Of a DNA stretch of 64,000 nt, positions 23,351-32,657 are shown piece after piece. The stretch lies in NCBI RefSeq assembly GCF_001931685.1, contig NZ_MOOY01000003.1, positions 288,419-352,418 on the forward strand, read 5' to 3'. The notes beneath the pieces are model-generated. The model had not been told where the DNA came from, made no database searches, and saw only the letters and a program-made list of their open reading frames with translations. Made by a program: the position numbers and the translations under genes. The first letter of the stretch is position 1; the number at the start of each line of letters is the position of its first letter. This stretch comes from Pararhizobium arenae. Its GTDB lineage: Bacteria > Pseudomonadota > Alphaproteobacteria > Rhizobiales > Rhizobiaceae.

Positions 23351-24508
23351 TCAGCTCCGACGCGAAAAAGCGAACAGCGCGGTAAAAGCGAGCAGCGCCG
23401 CGCCGACGCAGAGCGGGCCTGCTGCGGGGCCGCCGGCCGCCATGATGCTGCCGGTGAGGCCGGAACCTGCGCCGCTGCCGATGGCATAGGCGAGGGAATA
23501 GGCGGCGCTGCCGGCGACCAGCATGCCGCCGCGAAAGGTTTCGCCGAGCATCGTCAAGGCGCAGGTGTAGAGCGAGAATGCGGCTCCACCCATCAGCGCA
23601 TAGTCGATCAGGATCAGCACCGGATGCTCGATGAAGGGAATGGCAAGAAAGCCGAGGGCGGCGGTGAGCGAGGCAGCGATCGCCACGCCATGGCGCGGCA
23701 GACGGTCGAGCGCCAACCCGATGAACGGCTGCGCCAAAGCCGTCGGCAGGGCGAGGATCGTGACGCTCAGGGCCGCAAAGGCTTCGCTGTGGCCCATCTT
23801 GACGAAATAGACGGGCATGGCGGAGATCGCGGCGATATCGGCGAAGCCGAAGGCAAAGACCATCAGAATCAGCAGCGGTGCCGCCTTGAAGAAGCGGAAG
23901 AGATCGCGCGTCGAGGAAGGCTCCGGCGTCGTGCGGGTGGAAAACATCAGCATGGCCGTCGCGAAGGCAACGATCGCCAGGTAGATCGCCGAGATGGCAA
24001 AGCCGAAGCCGCTCTCGCTGCCGAGCAGCGGGATCGCCAACGGCCCTGCGGCAAAGCCGGCGCACATGCCAGCGCCGTATATTCCTGAAATCCGGCCACG
24101 CAACCGATCCGGGCAGGCGGCATTCAGCCATGCCTCGCCGATCATGAAGATCATGCTGGCGAAGTAGCCAAGCAGAAAGCGGGCGAGGAACCAGGTGGCG
24201 AGCGAGGACGTCGCCGCAAAGGTGGCCAGGCAGAGCGAGCAACCGATCAGGCTCGCGATGATCAGCCGGTCCGCACGGAAACGGGCCGTGAGCGCGCCAA
24301 GCGTCAGCGTTGCGGCTCCGAGCCCGATGGCAAAGCCGACAGCATTGAGCCCGATCAGCGTGGTGGAGATGCCGCGCGCCTCAAGCGTCAGCGAGATCAG
24401 CGGATAGGTGAGCCCCTGCGCCACCGAAAAGGCCGTAACGCCGAGAACGACTGCGGCAATCGCCGACCAGTCCGGCATGGTGATTTCGGTGTGGCCTGCC
24501 GACTGCAT
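23351..24508 (-). CDS. MFS transporter (YcaD-like)
   Basis: The product is about 385 residues with 12 hydrophobic helices, starting at ATG 24508 (ATG 24478 is also possible). The loop between helices 2 and 3 (TARFRADRLIIAS) and the segment GEAWLNAACPDRLRGRISGIYGAG after helix 4 match the YcaD-type branch of the major facilitator superfamily. The substrate is unknown, and export of a small molecule is usual for this branch. It is in the same direction as pdxI, 130 bases upstream, but the operator between them suggests separate control. Confidence 0.88.
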   Translation of the reverse strand: MQSAGHTEITMPDWSAIAAVVLGVTAFSVAQGLTYPLISLTLEARGISTTLIGLNAVGFAIGLGAATLTLGALTARFRADRLIIASLIGCSLCLATFAATSSLATWFLARFLLGYFASMIFMIGEAWLNAACPDRLRGRISGIYGAGMCAGFAAGPLAIPLLGSESGFGFAISAIYLAIVAFATAMLMFSTRTTPEPSSTRDLFRFFKAAPLLILMVFAFGFADIAAISAMPVYFVKMGHSEAFAALSVTILALPTALAQPFIGLALDRLPRHGVAIAASLTAALGFLAIPFIEHPVLILIDYALMGGAAFSLYTCALTMLGETFRGGMLVAGSAAYSLAYAIGSGAGSGLTGSIMAAGGPAAGPLCVGAALLAFTALFAFSRRS

Positions 24509-24696
24509 AGGGTTCGATCTCGCGTGTGTTCGCGGTCTCTTACAGCAAAACTGGCGGGTGGGATATGGTGAGCAGCACGTGTCGGCCGGCAGGCGCGCGA
24601 TTAGACTTTTGAGCAATAACCCAGCGGCTTGGCAGATGCCATCGACTCTTATAAGGATTCATTCGAATCCTCTAAAATGTTAGTCGGGAGGCTAAT

Positions 24697-24906
24697 TTGC
24701 GTATTGTGTTCGAGCTCGCCAGCGATCCGGATGGTGCAATCTATGTCGTGGATGTCAAGACCGTGGACGACAAGATGCTGGTGAGCGACTATCGCGGCGC
24801 GCTGCGATCTTTCCCGATCAGCGATGTTCGCGGCGCAACGACCGTTTCGGGCCGACCCTTTTCCCTACGACCCTACGACGTGGAAAAAGTAAAGGTGGCC
24901 GGCTGA
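24697..24906 (+). CDS. Small hypothetical protein, TTG start
   Basis: A 69-residue protein starts at TTG 24697 with GGGAGG four bases upstream, which strongly supports this unusual start. The sequence (MRIVFELASDPDGAIYVVDV) looks like a small beta-rich fold; it is unrelated to any family I know. A 7-bp hairpin (AGGATTC/GAATCCT, 24655-24672) lies in its leader. It is divergent from the MFS gene and stands alone. Confidence 0.6.
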   Translation: MRIVFELASDPDGAIYVVDVKTVDDKMLVSDYRGALRSFPISDVRGATTVSGRPFSLRPYDVEKVKVAG

Positions 24907-24986
24907 AGCTTGGTCGCGAAGCTCCCCACGGTTCTTAAAACTGACAGGCGTTGAAAGCGAATCTTGCGGGGATCAACGGCTGGAAA

Positions 24987-26777
24987 TCACGCCGATCTTG
25001 CAGCTTTAACCAGCCCGGAGGAGGTCATCGTCCGGTTCCTGCCGCTTGCCTTTGCCTCCAGCAGGGCGGCATCGGCGCGGGTGAGCAGCGTTGCCGCCGG
25101 CCCGTTGAGCGGTGCTTCCGCCACCCCGATCGAAACGCTGACCGTACCGAGCATCCGACCGCGATGGCTGAGCGGCGCGGAGGCGATACGCTCGCGCAGA
25201 CGTTCGGCGCATTCGAAGGCCGGCGTTTCCTGCATGCCCGGCAGGAGAATGGTGAATTCCTCGCCGCCGAAGCGATAGACGGCGCCGCGTGTGTCTGTCG
25301 TATCCAGCATGATCTTCGCGACATGCTGCATCACGACATCGCCGGCGTCGTGACCGAACTCGTCGTTGAAGCGCTTGAAGTGGTCGATATCGATCATCAG
25401 CACGGAGAGAGTTCCGTCCTCGCGGCCATGACGGTTCAAGGCTTCGTCAAGGCAGCGGCGGTTCAGCAAACCGGTCAGCGCATCGCGAAGCGCCAGGGTG
25501 GTCAGCCGTTCGCGCAGCCGCAGATTGGCGAGCGCGAGGCCGATATTTTCGGCGATCAGCTCCAGATAGAGTCGCGAGGCCTCTATGGCCGGTGCGTTGC
25601 CCTCCCTCTCTTCGAAGTAGAGCAGGCCGACCGTATCGCCCTGCGCCGTCAGCGGCACGCAAAGCCCGGCGGTTTCGCTTTCTTCCAGATGCTGGCAGAT
25701 CACATCGCTGTGGCCGCGGTTGCTGATGTGCGGCCGCCCGCGCCGCAGCGCCCAGCAAGCGCTCGCCTCGAAACCGGGCGCGGAATGGTGCGGCTCGTGC
25801 CATGTGCCGACCAGCGCCAGCGCCGTGTGGCTGTCGTTCTGCACATAGAGATGGCCTGCGAGATGGGGAAAAATCTGCGGCGCGAAGCGCGAGACGACTT
25901 CGGCAAGTTCGGCTTGCGCCTGGCAGGCCTGCAGGCGGTGCATCATCTGCAGAATAAGGTCCTTGGTCTGCTGGTCGAGGCGGCGTTCGGCATCCAGCCG
26001 ATCGCGCTCCAGCCCGTTGTCGCGAAAGATCTGGATGGCTTCGTTCATCTCGCCGATCTCGTCGCGGCGCGGGTCGTTCGGCACTTCGACCAGATAATCC
26101 TGCTTGGCAAGGCGCGTGACGATGCCGGTCATGCGCGTCAACGGAGCGGCGACCCGGCGTTTCAGCACGAAATAGAGAACGCCGAGAAACAAGGCGGCGG
26201 TCAGCGCGAGCATGGTCTTGGCGGCGATACCCCACCAGTCGGCCTGCAGTTTTGCAGCATCGAGCGCGGCGCTGGTGCGGGTGTCTGCAAGAGCGCGAAA
26301 GCGCGTCACGGTTTCGAGAAGGGCTGTCTGCTGGCGCTCGTGCTCGGGGCCGAAGAGCGCCGCCTGGGCGCCCGCGCGGTCGCCTGCCTGATAGGCCGCA
26401 ATCGCCTCGACTTCGATCTTGTCCAGCGCCTCGGCATGGGCTTCGACTTCCGCAAGGGCGGCGAGCTCGGCAGGCGAGGCTTCGAGCGCACGCACGCCGC
26501 GTATTGCCGCCTGATGGTGGCGTTCTTCGTCTTCCCGAACATGGAAGGCCTGAAGGTGACGCTCTTCACCGCGCATCACGTAGAGTCGCGCTTCGTCGGA
26601 GCGCAGTTCCGCCCCTAGCGCCAAATCCTCGCCAAGCCGGTCCAGCGCCAGATGTTCCTCGACGGCAATCCGCTCCCGCTCGGCGCTGCGGGCCGAGAGG
26701 ATGAAGGCACCACCCGAAAGAACGGTCAGCAGCACCGTAATCCCATAGGCCCAGTTGGTGATCGTGCTTATCCGCAT
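24987..26777 (-). CDS. Membrane diguanylate cyclase with CHASE-like sensor, HAMP, GAF and GGDEF
   Basis: In this 596-residue protein, the first transmembrane helix (10-30) is followed by a helical periplasmic domain rich in Glu/Ala (35-165, four-helix-bundle sensor type). A second helix (185-205), HAMP (207-260, RRVAAPLTRMTGIVTRLAKQ), GAF (280-405) and GGDEF (about 420-585) follow. The active site is GGEEF with IDIDHFKRFND. The inhibitory RxxD position reads DTRG, so feedback inhibition is unlikely. It should produce c-di-GMP in response to periplasmic and cytosolic cues. Confidence 0.9.
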   Translation of the reverse strand: MRISTITNWAYGITVLLTVLSGGAFILSARSAERERIAVEEHLALDRLGEDLALGAELRSDEARLYVMRGEERHLQAFHVREDEERHHQAAIRGVRALEASPAELAALAEVEAHAEALDKIEVEAIAAYQAGDRAGAQAALFGPEHERQQTALLETVTRFRALADTRTSAALDAAKLQADWWGIAAKTMLALTAALFLGVLYFVLKRRVAAPLTRMTGIVTRLAKQDYLVEVPNDPRRDEIGEMNEAIQIFRDNGLERDRLDAERRLDQQTKDLILQMMHRLQACQAQAELAEVVSRFAPQIFPHLAGHLYVQNDSHTALALVGTWHEPHHSAPGFEASACWALRRGRPHISNRGHSDVICQHLEESETAGLCVPLTAQGDTVGLLYFEEREGNAPAIEASRLYLELIAENIGLALANLRLRERLTTLALRDALTGLLNRRCLDEALNRHGREDGTLSVLMIDIDHFKRFNDEFGHDAGDVVMQHVAKIMLDTTDTRGAVYRFGGEEFTILLPGMQETPAFECAERLRERIASAPLSHRGRMLGTVSVSIGVAEAPLNGPAATLLTRADAALLEAKASGRNRTMTSSGLVKAARSA

Positions 26778-26866
26778 GCGGCTCGAATATCCCTTGCTGG
26801 ATTGCTTTTACCAAGTCACCGGTCTTGGCTCCATCCCGAATAGTACGGGGTCCGGGACAGGTTGCG

Positions 26867-27463
26867 TTATCGGCCACCATTGACGAGGGCAAGGATCAAC
26901 TGGTGCACATTGCCGCCCGCATTGAGCTCCACGCGATCGAAGTCGCGGTTCTTTGCCTGGCGGGCCTGGGAGATAGGCCCGAGGATTTCGACCATGCGAT
27001 TGCGGATCTTGCGGCAGCCTGGGTCGTTCTCGACGGTCAGGCCAACGGTCTGGCGCTCGATCTCATGCACCATGTCGATCAGGATCTGGCCATGCACTTT
27101 TTCATGGGCGGCGACGCCCGATGCGAAGCTTTCCCAGAGCGTACGGGTGGCGCCAACCAGTTTCTGCGTTGGCTTCGGCAGTTTATAGGTGATGATCAGC
27201 TTGGGCCGGGCCGAGGCGAGTACGCATGCGCTGCCGCGTTGCTGGTAGTCCCGCCTCCAGGTCAGCTTGAAATCGGTATAGGCGATGGTGCGCATGCCGT
27301 TGCCGATCTCCGGCCCCCGCTCGCCGATGGAGGCGTAAAGCTCGGGACCCGTCGTGCCGCTGATCTGGTAAAAGCTGTTTTGCTCGACCGGCTGCCAGTC
27401 GCTGGCATGAGCGGAAAGGGCCGGCAAGAGCAGGAAGAGAGCCACTGCAAGGCGTTTGAGCAC
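26867..27463 (-). CDS. DUF922 family secreted protein, putative Zn-dependent protease
   Basis: The 198-residue protein has a clear signal peptide (MLKRLAVALFLLLPALSAHA). The mature part contains HEKVH, an HExxH zinc-protease motif, in the segment SGVAAHEKVHGQI, and conserved Tyr/Trp residues typical of DUF922 proteins. It is expected in the periplasm; proteolytic activity is assumed from the motif only. The gene lies between the GGDEF gene and a small ORF on the same strand, with no obvious operon partner. Confidence 0.85.
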   Translation of the reverse strand: MLKRLAVALFLLLPALSAHASDWQPVEQNSFYQISGTTGPELYASIGERGPEIGNGMRTIAYTDFKLTWRRDYQQRGSACVLASARPKLIITYKLPKPTQKLVGATRTLWESFASGVAAHEKVHGQILIDMVHEIERQTVGLTVENDPGCRKIRNRMVEILGPISQARQAKNRDFDRVELNAGGNVHQLILALVNGGR

Positions 27464-27624
27464 AGATGTCCCCGGTCGTCGGTCACGATCCGCGGACCCT
27501 ACTTCATAATCTGTGGCGCTGGTATGGCTTTTGAGGGGTTATGCAGCCCTTTTGGCGCGGTATTACGCCGTCGGCAGGGCTTGCCGGCGCTCTTCGTCAG
27601 AGAGCGCCTGCCGCGTCCGGAAGC

Positions 27625-27810
27625 TTATTCCTCTTCCTCTTGGAGCCGAAGAACTTCCGTCAGTCCAAGCCGGACCATCTGGCCGGCGATAAAGGAATTG
27701 GCATGTTCTTCCAGGCCGAATTCCCGCTCTCCGGCGAGGTCTCCATTTTCAACAATACGCACGAGCCACTTGTCCTGCGCAGTAATCAGGCTGATCGAAT
27801 TGGGAGCCAT
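27625..27810 (-). CDS. Small hypothetical protein
   Basis: The start at ATG 27810 is chosen because AGGAAG precedes it closely; the frame is open to 27873. The 61-residue product (MAPNSISLITAQDKWLVRIV) ends in an acidic run of four Glu. The pattern of short beta strands followed by a helix (FGLEEHANSFIAGQMVRLGL) recurs in small rhizobial proteins of unknown role. The following 244 bases to 28054 hold only an 8-bp GC hairpin (ATGCCGCG/CGCGGCAT at 28011-28036), which may end the aldo/keto reductase remnant. Confidence 0.6.
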   Translation of the reverse strand: MAPNSISLITAQDKWLVRIVENGDLAGEREFGLEEHANSFIAGQMVRLGLTEVLRLQEEEE

Positions 27811-28054
27811 AACTTCCTGCCTTCGTTTGGGGCGGAAGCTTTTCAAGACTTTCAGCGATAGCGCCCTGTTCAATGGCTACCGATAAGGAAATTATAATCG
27901 GCGCGATCTGCCAAGTCGATTATCATATGTTAATGCCGTGGCTACAATTCGCGTTCCAGCGGCCATGTCCTTGTTCACGCCGGACTTTTTCACACGGCAT
28001 GGTGGTTTTCATGCCGCGAACGCTCGCCCGCGGCATGCGCAATTAAGGCATTTA

Positions 28055-28663
28055 TCAGGCAGCCTTGTCCCAGACGGGTGCCAACCCCTGCGGGTTGACG
28101 ATGCGGCCGTCGGGCCGGGCGAGGCCATGAATTGCCTTCATCTCATCCGCCGTCAGGTGAAAATCGAAGATATCGAAATTCTCCTTGAGGCGGCTTGCCG
28201 TCGAGGTCTTGGAAAGTGCCACCACGCCGTGCTGCTGGATGAGCCAGCGCAACACCACCTGCGCGGCCGTCTTGCCATGGCGGCTGCCGATGTCGTTCAG
28301 AAGCGGGTCCTTCGGCACCTTGCCATCGGCCATCGCATAATAGGCGGTGATCGACATGCCGAGACGCTCTGCATCCTCCAGCACCTTCAGCTGGTCGAGA
28401 TAGGGGTGATATTCGACCTGGTTGGTGACGAGCGGTGCCTTGGAAAGCTTGGCCGCTTCGTCCATCTGGTGGGTGTTGAAGTTGCTGATGCCGATATGGC
28501 GGACCTTGCCGGCCTCAACAGCGGCGTTCAGTCCCTCGATCCGCTCGGCCATCGGCACCGGGCTGCCCGGCCAGTGGAGAAGCAGCAGATCGACATAGTC
28601 GGTCTTCAGCTTGCGCAGGCTCTCATCGACGGATGCCGCGAAGCTGTCGCGACCGTATTCGAC
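28055..28663 (-). pseudogene. 5'-truncated aldo/keto reductase (DkgB-like)
   Basis: The frame encodes the C-terminal two thirds of a 2,5-diketo-D-gluconate reductase-type enzyme. Homology starts at EYGRDSFAASVDESL and runs through DYVDLLLLHWPG, HIGISNF, TNQVEYHPYL and IVNPQGLAPVWD to a normal end. The N-terminal ~70 residues, which hold the catalytic Asp, Tyr and Lys, are missing. Directly upstream lies the stop of an MFS gene (28704) with no start codon or ribosome binding site. An in-frame ATG at 28558 would give 167 residues, which could not form a barrel. A deletion fusing the two loci is the likely cause. Confidence 0.8.
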
Positions 28664-28703
28664 CGGGCGGTTGTGGGGTAAGATGGGACAAAAAGCTGAT
28701 GGG

Positions 28704-29885
28704 TCAAGCCGGTTGGCAGATCGCTTGCGGCTTGCGGTCTAGCGCCTGGCTCAGAAGCGTGAGCGCAAGCGCGCCGGCCACGAGCAGGCCACCCACCCAC
28801 GGCGTTGCCTGCAAGCCCAGCGGGGAGGCGACGACCAGACCGCCGATCCACGCACCCGCCGCAATGCCGAGATTGAAGGCGGCAATGTTGAGCGCCGAGG
28901 CGACATCGACGGCGCCCGGGCGATGCTGCTTGGCGAGCTGCACGACATAAAGCTGTAAGCCGGGCACGTTGGCAAAGGACAGGAAGCCGAGGGCTGCCAG
29001 TGTGACCAGCGCCGGAATGGTCGAGATCGCGGTGAACGAGAACAGCACGAGCACCAGAGCCTGTGCTGCAAACAGCCATCCGAGCGCCTTCACCGGATTG
29101 CGGTCGGCAAGCCGGCCGCCGAGGATATTGCCGGCGGCGATCGCAAGGCCATAGAGCACCAGCACGAGGCTGACGGACGAGGCGGCGAAGCCGGTCACTT
29201 CCTGCAGCATCGGGGCAAGGAAGGTGAAGGTGACGAAGGTGCCGCCATAGCCGAGCGCTGTCATGGCAAAGACGATCAGCAGGCGGCCGCTGCCCAGAAC
29301 GCGCACCTGATCCATGAGGCTTGCCGGTGCGGCCTTGGAAAGGGTCGCGGGCAGGAGGGCGGCAATGCCGGCAAAGGCGATGACGCCGAGACCGGCAACG
29401 GCGAAGAAGGTCGCACGCCAGCCAAAGCTCTGGCCGATGAAGGTACCGAGCGGAACGCCGGTGACGATGGCAACCGTCAGGCCCATGAACATCATGGCAA
29501 TCGCTGAGGCGCGACGGTTTTCCGGCACCAGATCGGCGGCGATGGTCGCGCCGACGGAGAAGAACACGCCATGGGCAAAGGCCGACAGCACGCGGGCGAC
29601 GAGCAGAAGCTCATAACTCGGCGAGAAGGCCGCCATGGTGTTGCCGGCGATGAACAGCGCCATCAGGCCGAGCAGAAGCGGCTTGCGCTCGATCCGGCCG
29701 GTGAGCGCGGTGAGGATAGGAGCGCCAAACGTGACGCCGAGCGCATAGATGGACACGATCAGGCCGGCGAGGGGCAGGGTGATGTGAAGGTCGGTTGCGA
29801 CCGTCGGCAGCAGGCCGACAATGACGAACTCGGTGGTGCCGATCGCGTAGGCCGAGATCGTGAGCGCAAAGAGGGCAAGGGGCAT
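28704..29885 (-). CDS. MFS transporter, DHA1 family (AraJ-like)
   Basis: The 393-residue, 12-helix transporter starts at ATG 29885 (MPLALFALTISAYAIGTTEF, the classic start of AraJ/YdhP-type exporters). The motif A equivalent is GVTFGAPILTALTGRIERK, and the drug/H+ motif near helix 5 (GLTVAIVTGVPLGTFIGQSFGWR) is present. It probably exports sugars, drugs or metabolites. It is divergent from a LysR regulator at 30049, the usual arrangement for control. The gene downstream on the same strand is a broken aldo/keto reductase. Confidence 0.9.
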   Translation of the reverse strand: MPLALFALTISAYAIGTTEFVIVGLLPTVATDLHITLPLAGLIVSIYALGVTFGAPILTALTGRIERKPLLLGLMALFIAGNTMAAFSPSYELLLVARVLSAFAHGVFFSVGATIAADLVPENRRASAIAMMFMGLTVAIVTGVPLGTFIGQSFGWRATFFAVAGLGVIAFAGIAALLPATLSKAAPASLMDQVRVLGSGRLLIVFAMTALGYGGTFVTFTFLAPMLQEVTGFAASSVSLVLVLYGLAIAAGNILGGRLADRNPVKALGWLFAAQALVLVLFSFTAISTIPALVTLAALGFLSFANVPGLQLYVVQLAKQHRPGAVDVASALNIAAFNLGIAAGAWIGGLVVASPLGLQATPWVGGLLVAGALALTLLSQALDRKPQAICQPA

Positions 29886-30048
29886 GGGACACCTTTTCGC
29901 CCGGCCAAGGCGGGCGGCTGGGAGCGCTCTGACTGGGAGCATCAGAACGCCGGTTGAATCGAATGCCCGGAATATGATGGAAGAGGACTTGCGCGATAAT
30001 CCGCAGGAATGGATAAATACCTGTGAACTGAATTCATAAGGTGCAGCT

Positions 30049-30966
30049 ATGGACAATCGCGCAGGTGAGATGGAGGTCTTTGCGACCGCCGCGGAACTCA
30101 AGAGCTTTTCGGCTGCCGGCCGGCGGCTGAAGCTTTCGCCATCTGCCGTCAGCAAGCTGGTAACGCGCATCGAAGACCGGCTCGGCACCCGGCTTCTGGT
30201 GCGCACCACGCGCTCGCTGCAATTGACGCCCGAAGGCGAGGTCTATCTGGCGCGGGCGCGGCGCATCCTTGCCGATATCGCCGAGACGGAGATCATCGTG
30301 TCCTCCGGCGCAGAGGCCGTTCCGCGCGGCCTGCTGCGGGTCAACGCGCTGATGGGATTTGGCGAACGCTATATCCTGCCGATCGTCAGCGAGTTTCTGG
30401 CGCTCTATCCGCATGTCCAGCTCGATCTTTCCCTGACGGATGGTGTGATCGATCTGATCGAGGAGCGGACGGATATCGCCATCCGCTCCGGCATCTTGCG
30501 GGACTCGAGCCTCAAGGCGCGCAAGCTTCTGGAGACCCGCCGGGTGCTGGTGGCTTCGCCGGATTATCTGGAACGCCGGGGTACGCCGCACACGCCGGAC
30601 GATCTGGATCGGCACAACTGCCTCGATTTCAGTTTTCGCCGTGCGCGCGAGGGGTGGCCCTTTGTCGATCCGGAAAGCAGTAGTGTCGTCTTCCGTCCCG
30701 TCAGCGGCAACATGCTGGTCAATTCCGGGGTGATTATGCGCCAGATCTGCCTCGCCGGCATCGGCATCGGCCGCATCGGCTATTTCCATGTCAGCGAGGA
30801 TATCCGCGAAGGGCGCCTTGTGATGCTGCTGGAAGATCATCGGCCGCAGGACGAGGAAATCATCCAGGCGGTCTTTGCCGGCCACGACCATCTCGCCGCC
30901 CGCATCCGCGCGTTCATCGATTTTCTGGTGGACAGAAGCGGAAAGGGTGGGGAAAGGCGCAGATAG
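30049..30966 (+). CDS. LysR-family transcriptional regulator
   Basis: The 305-residue protein has an N-terminal winged helix-turn-helix (residues 6-65, ELKSFSAAGRRLKLSPSAVS) and a substrate-binding domain. It is the type of LysR (YafC/DsdC-like branch with LLVRTTRSLQLTPEGE) usually found divergent from its target, here the AraJ-like exporter at 28704-29885, with a 163-base shared promoter region. The effector is unknown. A RIME-like palindromic repeat follows directly. Confidence 0.92.
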   Translation: MDNRAGEMEVFATAAELKSFSAAGRRLKLSPSAVSKLVTRIEDRLGTRLLVRTTRSLQLTPEGEVYLARARRILADIAETEIIVSSGAEAVPRGLLRVNALMGFGERYILPIVSEFLALYPHVQLDLSLTDGVIDLIEERTDIAIRSGILRDSSLKARKLLETRRVLVASPDYLERRGTPHTPDDLDRHNCLDFSFRRAREGWPFVDPESSSVVFRPVSGNMLVNSGVIMRQICLAGIGIGRIGYFHVSEDIREGRLVMLLEDHRPQDEEIIQAVFAGHDHLAARIRAFIDFLVDRSGKGGERRR

Positions 30967-30978
30967 TTGCCACGCATT

Positions 30979-31108
30979 CCCTCTTCTCCCCAGCGGGGAG
31001 AAGGTGGCCCGAAGGGCCGGATGAGGGGGCCTCGGGCTCTAAATTTGCCGCACCACCCCCTCATCGCCTCGCATGCGCTCGGCACTTCTCCCCGCCGGGG
31101 AGAAGAGG
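30979..31108. repeat. RIME-like rhizobial intergenic palindromic element, copy 1
   Basis: About 130 bp lie between convergent genes. They carry two hairpins of the form CTTCTCCCC(N3)GGGGAGAAG and CTTCTCCCCG/CGGGGAGAAG at the ends, with GGCCCGAAGGGCC and a GATGAGGGGG/CCCCCTCATC pair inside. The same modules in the same order occur at 40870-40998. The architecture agrees with the RIME mosaic elements described in rhizobia. Confidence 0.8.
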
Positions 31109-31117
31109 CAAGTCGCC

Positions 31118-31609
31118 TTATTCCACAACCTTCAGCGACGAAATCATCGCCTGCAGTTCCGCGCCATGGGCTTCTTCCATGCCCTTGGTGCCCCAATAGG
31201 TGATGACGAGAATCTTGCCCGGCTTCGGCGAAGCGAAGGTGAGGCTGATGCTGACGTCGCCGTCATTGTCCTTGCCGGACCAGTCGAGGCTGGTGGCCTG
31301 CATGCCGTTCAGCGTGCCGCTGCTCTCTTTCTGGGTCGCGGTATCGACGGTGACGCCGGCGCCCTTCAGGTATTCGATGCACTCGTTGACGACTTCTTCG
31401 GTGCCGGCCTCGTCGGTCACGTCGATAGCGAGATAGATCGCATCGTCGGCGGCATTGGCTTCGATACCGCCGTCTGTTTCCTTCGGGCTCCAGTCATCGG
31501 GAATGGTGATCGAGGCGACCGGCTCGTCGCTCGGAAATTCGAGCGTCGCGGCAAAGCCCGTGCCCGGCAGAAAAGCGGCGAAAAGAGCCGCAGCAAGCAT
31601 TTTTTTCAT
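31118..31609 (-). CDS. Secreted hypothetical protein
   Basis: The 163-residue protein has a signal peptide cleaved near GFA-ATLEF. The mature part is acidic, with a beta-sheet pattern (SITIPDDWSPKETDGGIEAN, then LTFASPKPGKILVITYWG) reminiscent of small periplasmic proteins with a PsbP/MogA-like fold, but I cannot name a family. A single Cys is present. It is probably monocistronic, its 3' end abutting the RIME-like element that may act as its terminator. Confidence 0.8.
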   Translation of the reverse strand: MKKMLAAALFAAFLPGTGFAATLEFPSDEPVASITIPDDWSPKETDGGIEANAADDAIYLAIDVTDEAGTEEVVNECIEYLKGAGVTVDTATQKESSGTLNGMQATSLDWSGKDNDGDVSISLTFASPKPGKILVITYWGTKGMEEAHGAELQAMISSLKVVE

Positions 31610-31910
31610 GATGTCCTCCCGCGATCGCAGGCGCGCAGCCTCCGTCGCATGTCACTGTTTGAATGCGGAAATCGTGGTTCTGAAATGTCGATTGCAGGTA
31701 AGGCGTATAAACCCACCCATCGCCTTGGCTGCGGGGCAAACATTAGCGTGTTTCGATCCGATCCGGTTGGGCCAACTTTGGGGGAATCGGGTGGCGCCGA
31801 ATGCCTGCCCTGTCCAGACTGATGGCCTTTCAACTTGACGCGGCAAGCGCCGACAGCCATCTAAAAGGCAAGTCGGTGTTGCACCGCAAAAAAATGATCC
31901 GAGGCCTGCC
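31610..31910. other. Intergenic stretch upstream of chaC
   Basis: This is a divergent promoter region of 300 bases. A TTGACG box near 31833 could be a -35 element for the ChaC gene. I see no gene, no strong hairpin and no repeat. Confidence 0.35.
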
Positions 31911-32645
31911 ATGTCCGCAAAGCGCACCATGTCGCTCACATCCGAACTCGTCGCCCTCTGCCATCGCGAAGTACCCGATCAAGGGCTCGATGGCCGCTTC
32001 ACGCCGCTGACCGACGACGACTATCGCGTTCTCGCGGAAAAGCTGGAGGCGGAATCGGATCATGGCCCGCTCTGGGTCTTTGCCTATGGTTCGCTGATCT
32101 GGAAGCCGGAGTTCGAGTCCGTCGAGATGAAGCCCGCCACCGCCTTCGGCTGGCACCGGGCCTTCACGCTGGAGATCAACAGCTGGCGCGGCTCGCGCGA
32201 GCAGCCGGGTTTGATGATGGCGCTTGCCAAGGGCGGCCGCTGCGACGGCGTGATCTACCGGCTGCCGGACGGCAACCGGCTGGAGCAGATCGAGCGCATG
32301 CTGCGCCGGGAAGTCAGCGAAACCGAAGGCGTTCAGGCGGTGCGCTGGCTGCCGGTGAAAACCGCCGACGGCCCGCAAATGGCGCTCGGCTTCTGGGTGG
32401 GCGAGACGGCCCGCAGCATATCCCATCGCCATCCGCCCTCCGAGGTCGCCCATATCCTGGCGCGCGCCTGCGGCCATATCGGCTCCGGTGCCGAATATCT
32501 CTACAACACCGTCTCGCATCTCGAAGAATTCGGCATCCGCGACCGCAACCTGTGGCGCCTTCAGGCGCTGGTCGCCGATGAAATCCGCAAGCTCCACCGG
32601 CTGGAAGAAGGCCCGCACAGGCCGGCGGCGGAGCGGCGGCACTGA
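31911..32645 (+). CDS. chaC: ChaC-type gamma-glutamylcyclotransferase
   Basis: The 244-residue protein has the ChaC signature FAYGSLIWKP (glycine-rich substrate loop) and a conserved central block with GWHRAFTLEINSWRG. ChaC enzymes degrade glutathione to 5-oxoproline and Cys-Gly in the cytosol. The first 50 residues are a variable extension; a downstream ATG (MSLTSEL) could also be the start. It is convergent with the DMT exporter, with 12 bases between stops. The glutathione link fits the GST at 8.9 kb only loosely. Confidence 0.9.
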   Translation: MSAKRTMSLTSELVALCHREVPDQGLDGRFTPLTDDDYRVLAEKLEAESDHGPLWVFAYGSLIWKPEFESVEMKPATAFGWHRAFTLEINSWRGSREQPGLMMALAKGGRCDGVIYRLPDGNRLEQIERMLRREVSETEGVQAVRWLPVKTADGPQMALGFWVGETARSISHRHPPSEVAHILARACGHIGSGAEYLYNTVSHLEEFGIRDRNLWRLQALVADEIRKLHRLEEGPHRPAAERRH

Positions 32646-32657
32646 GGGTAGACGCCA

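Noticed and set aside
24655-24672. T-arm-like hairpin (AGGATTC/GAATCCT) suggesting a tRNA
   Set aside because: No acceptor, D or anticodon stem can be built around it; it is only a short palindrome in the leader of the small gene at 24697.
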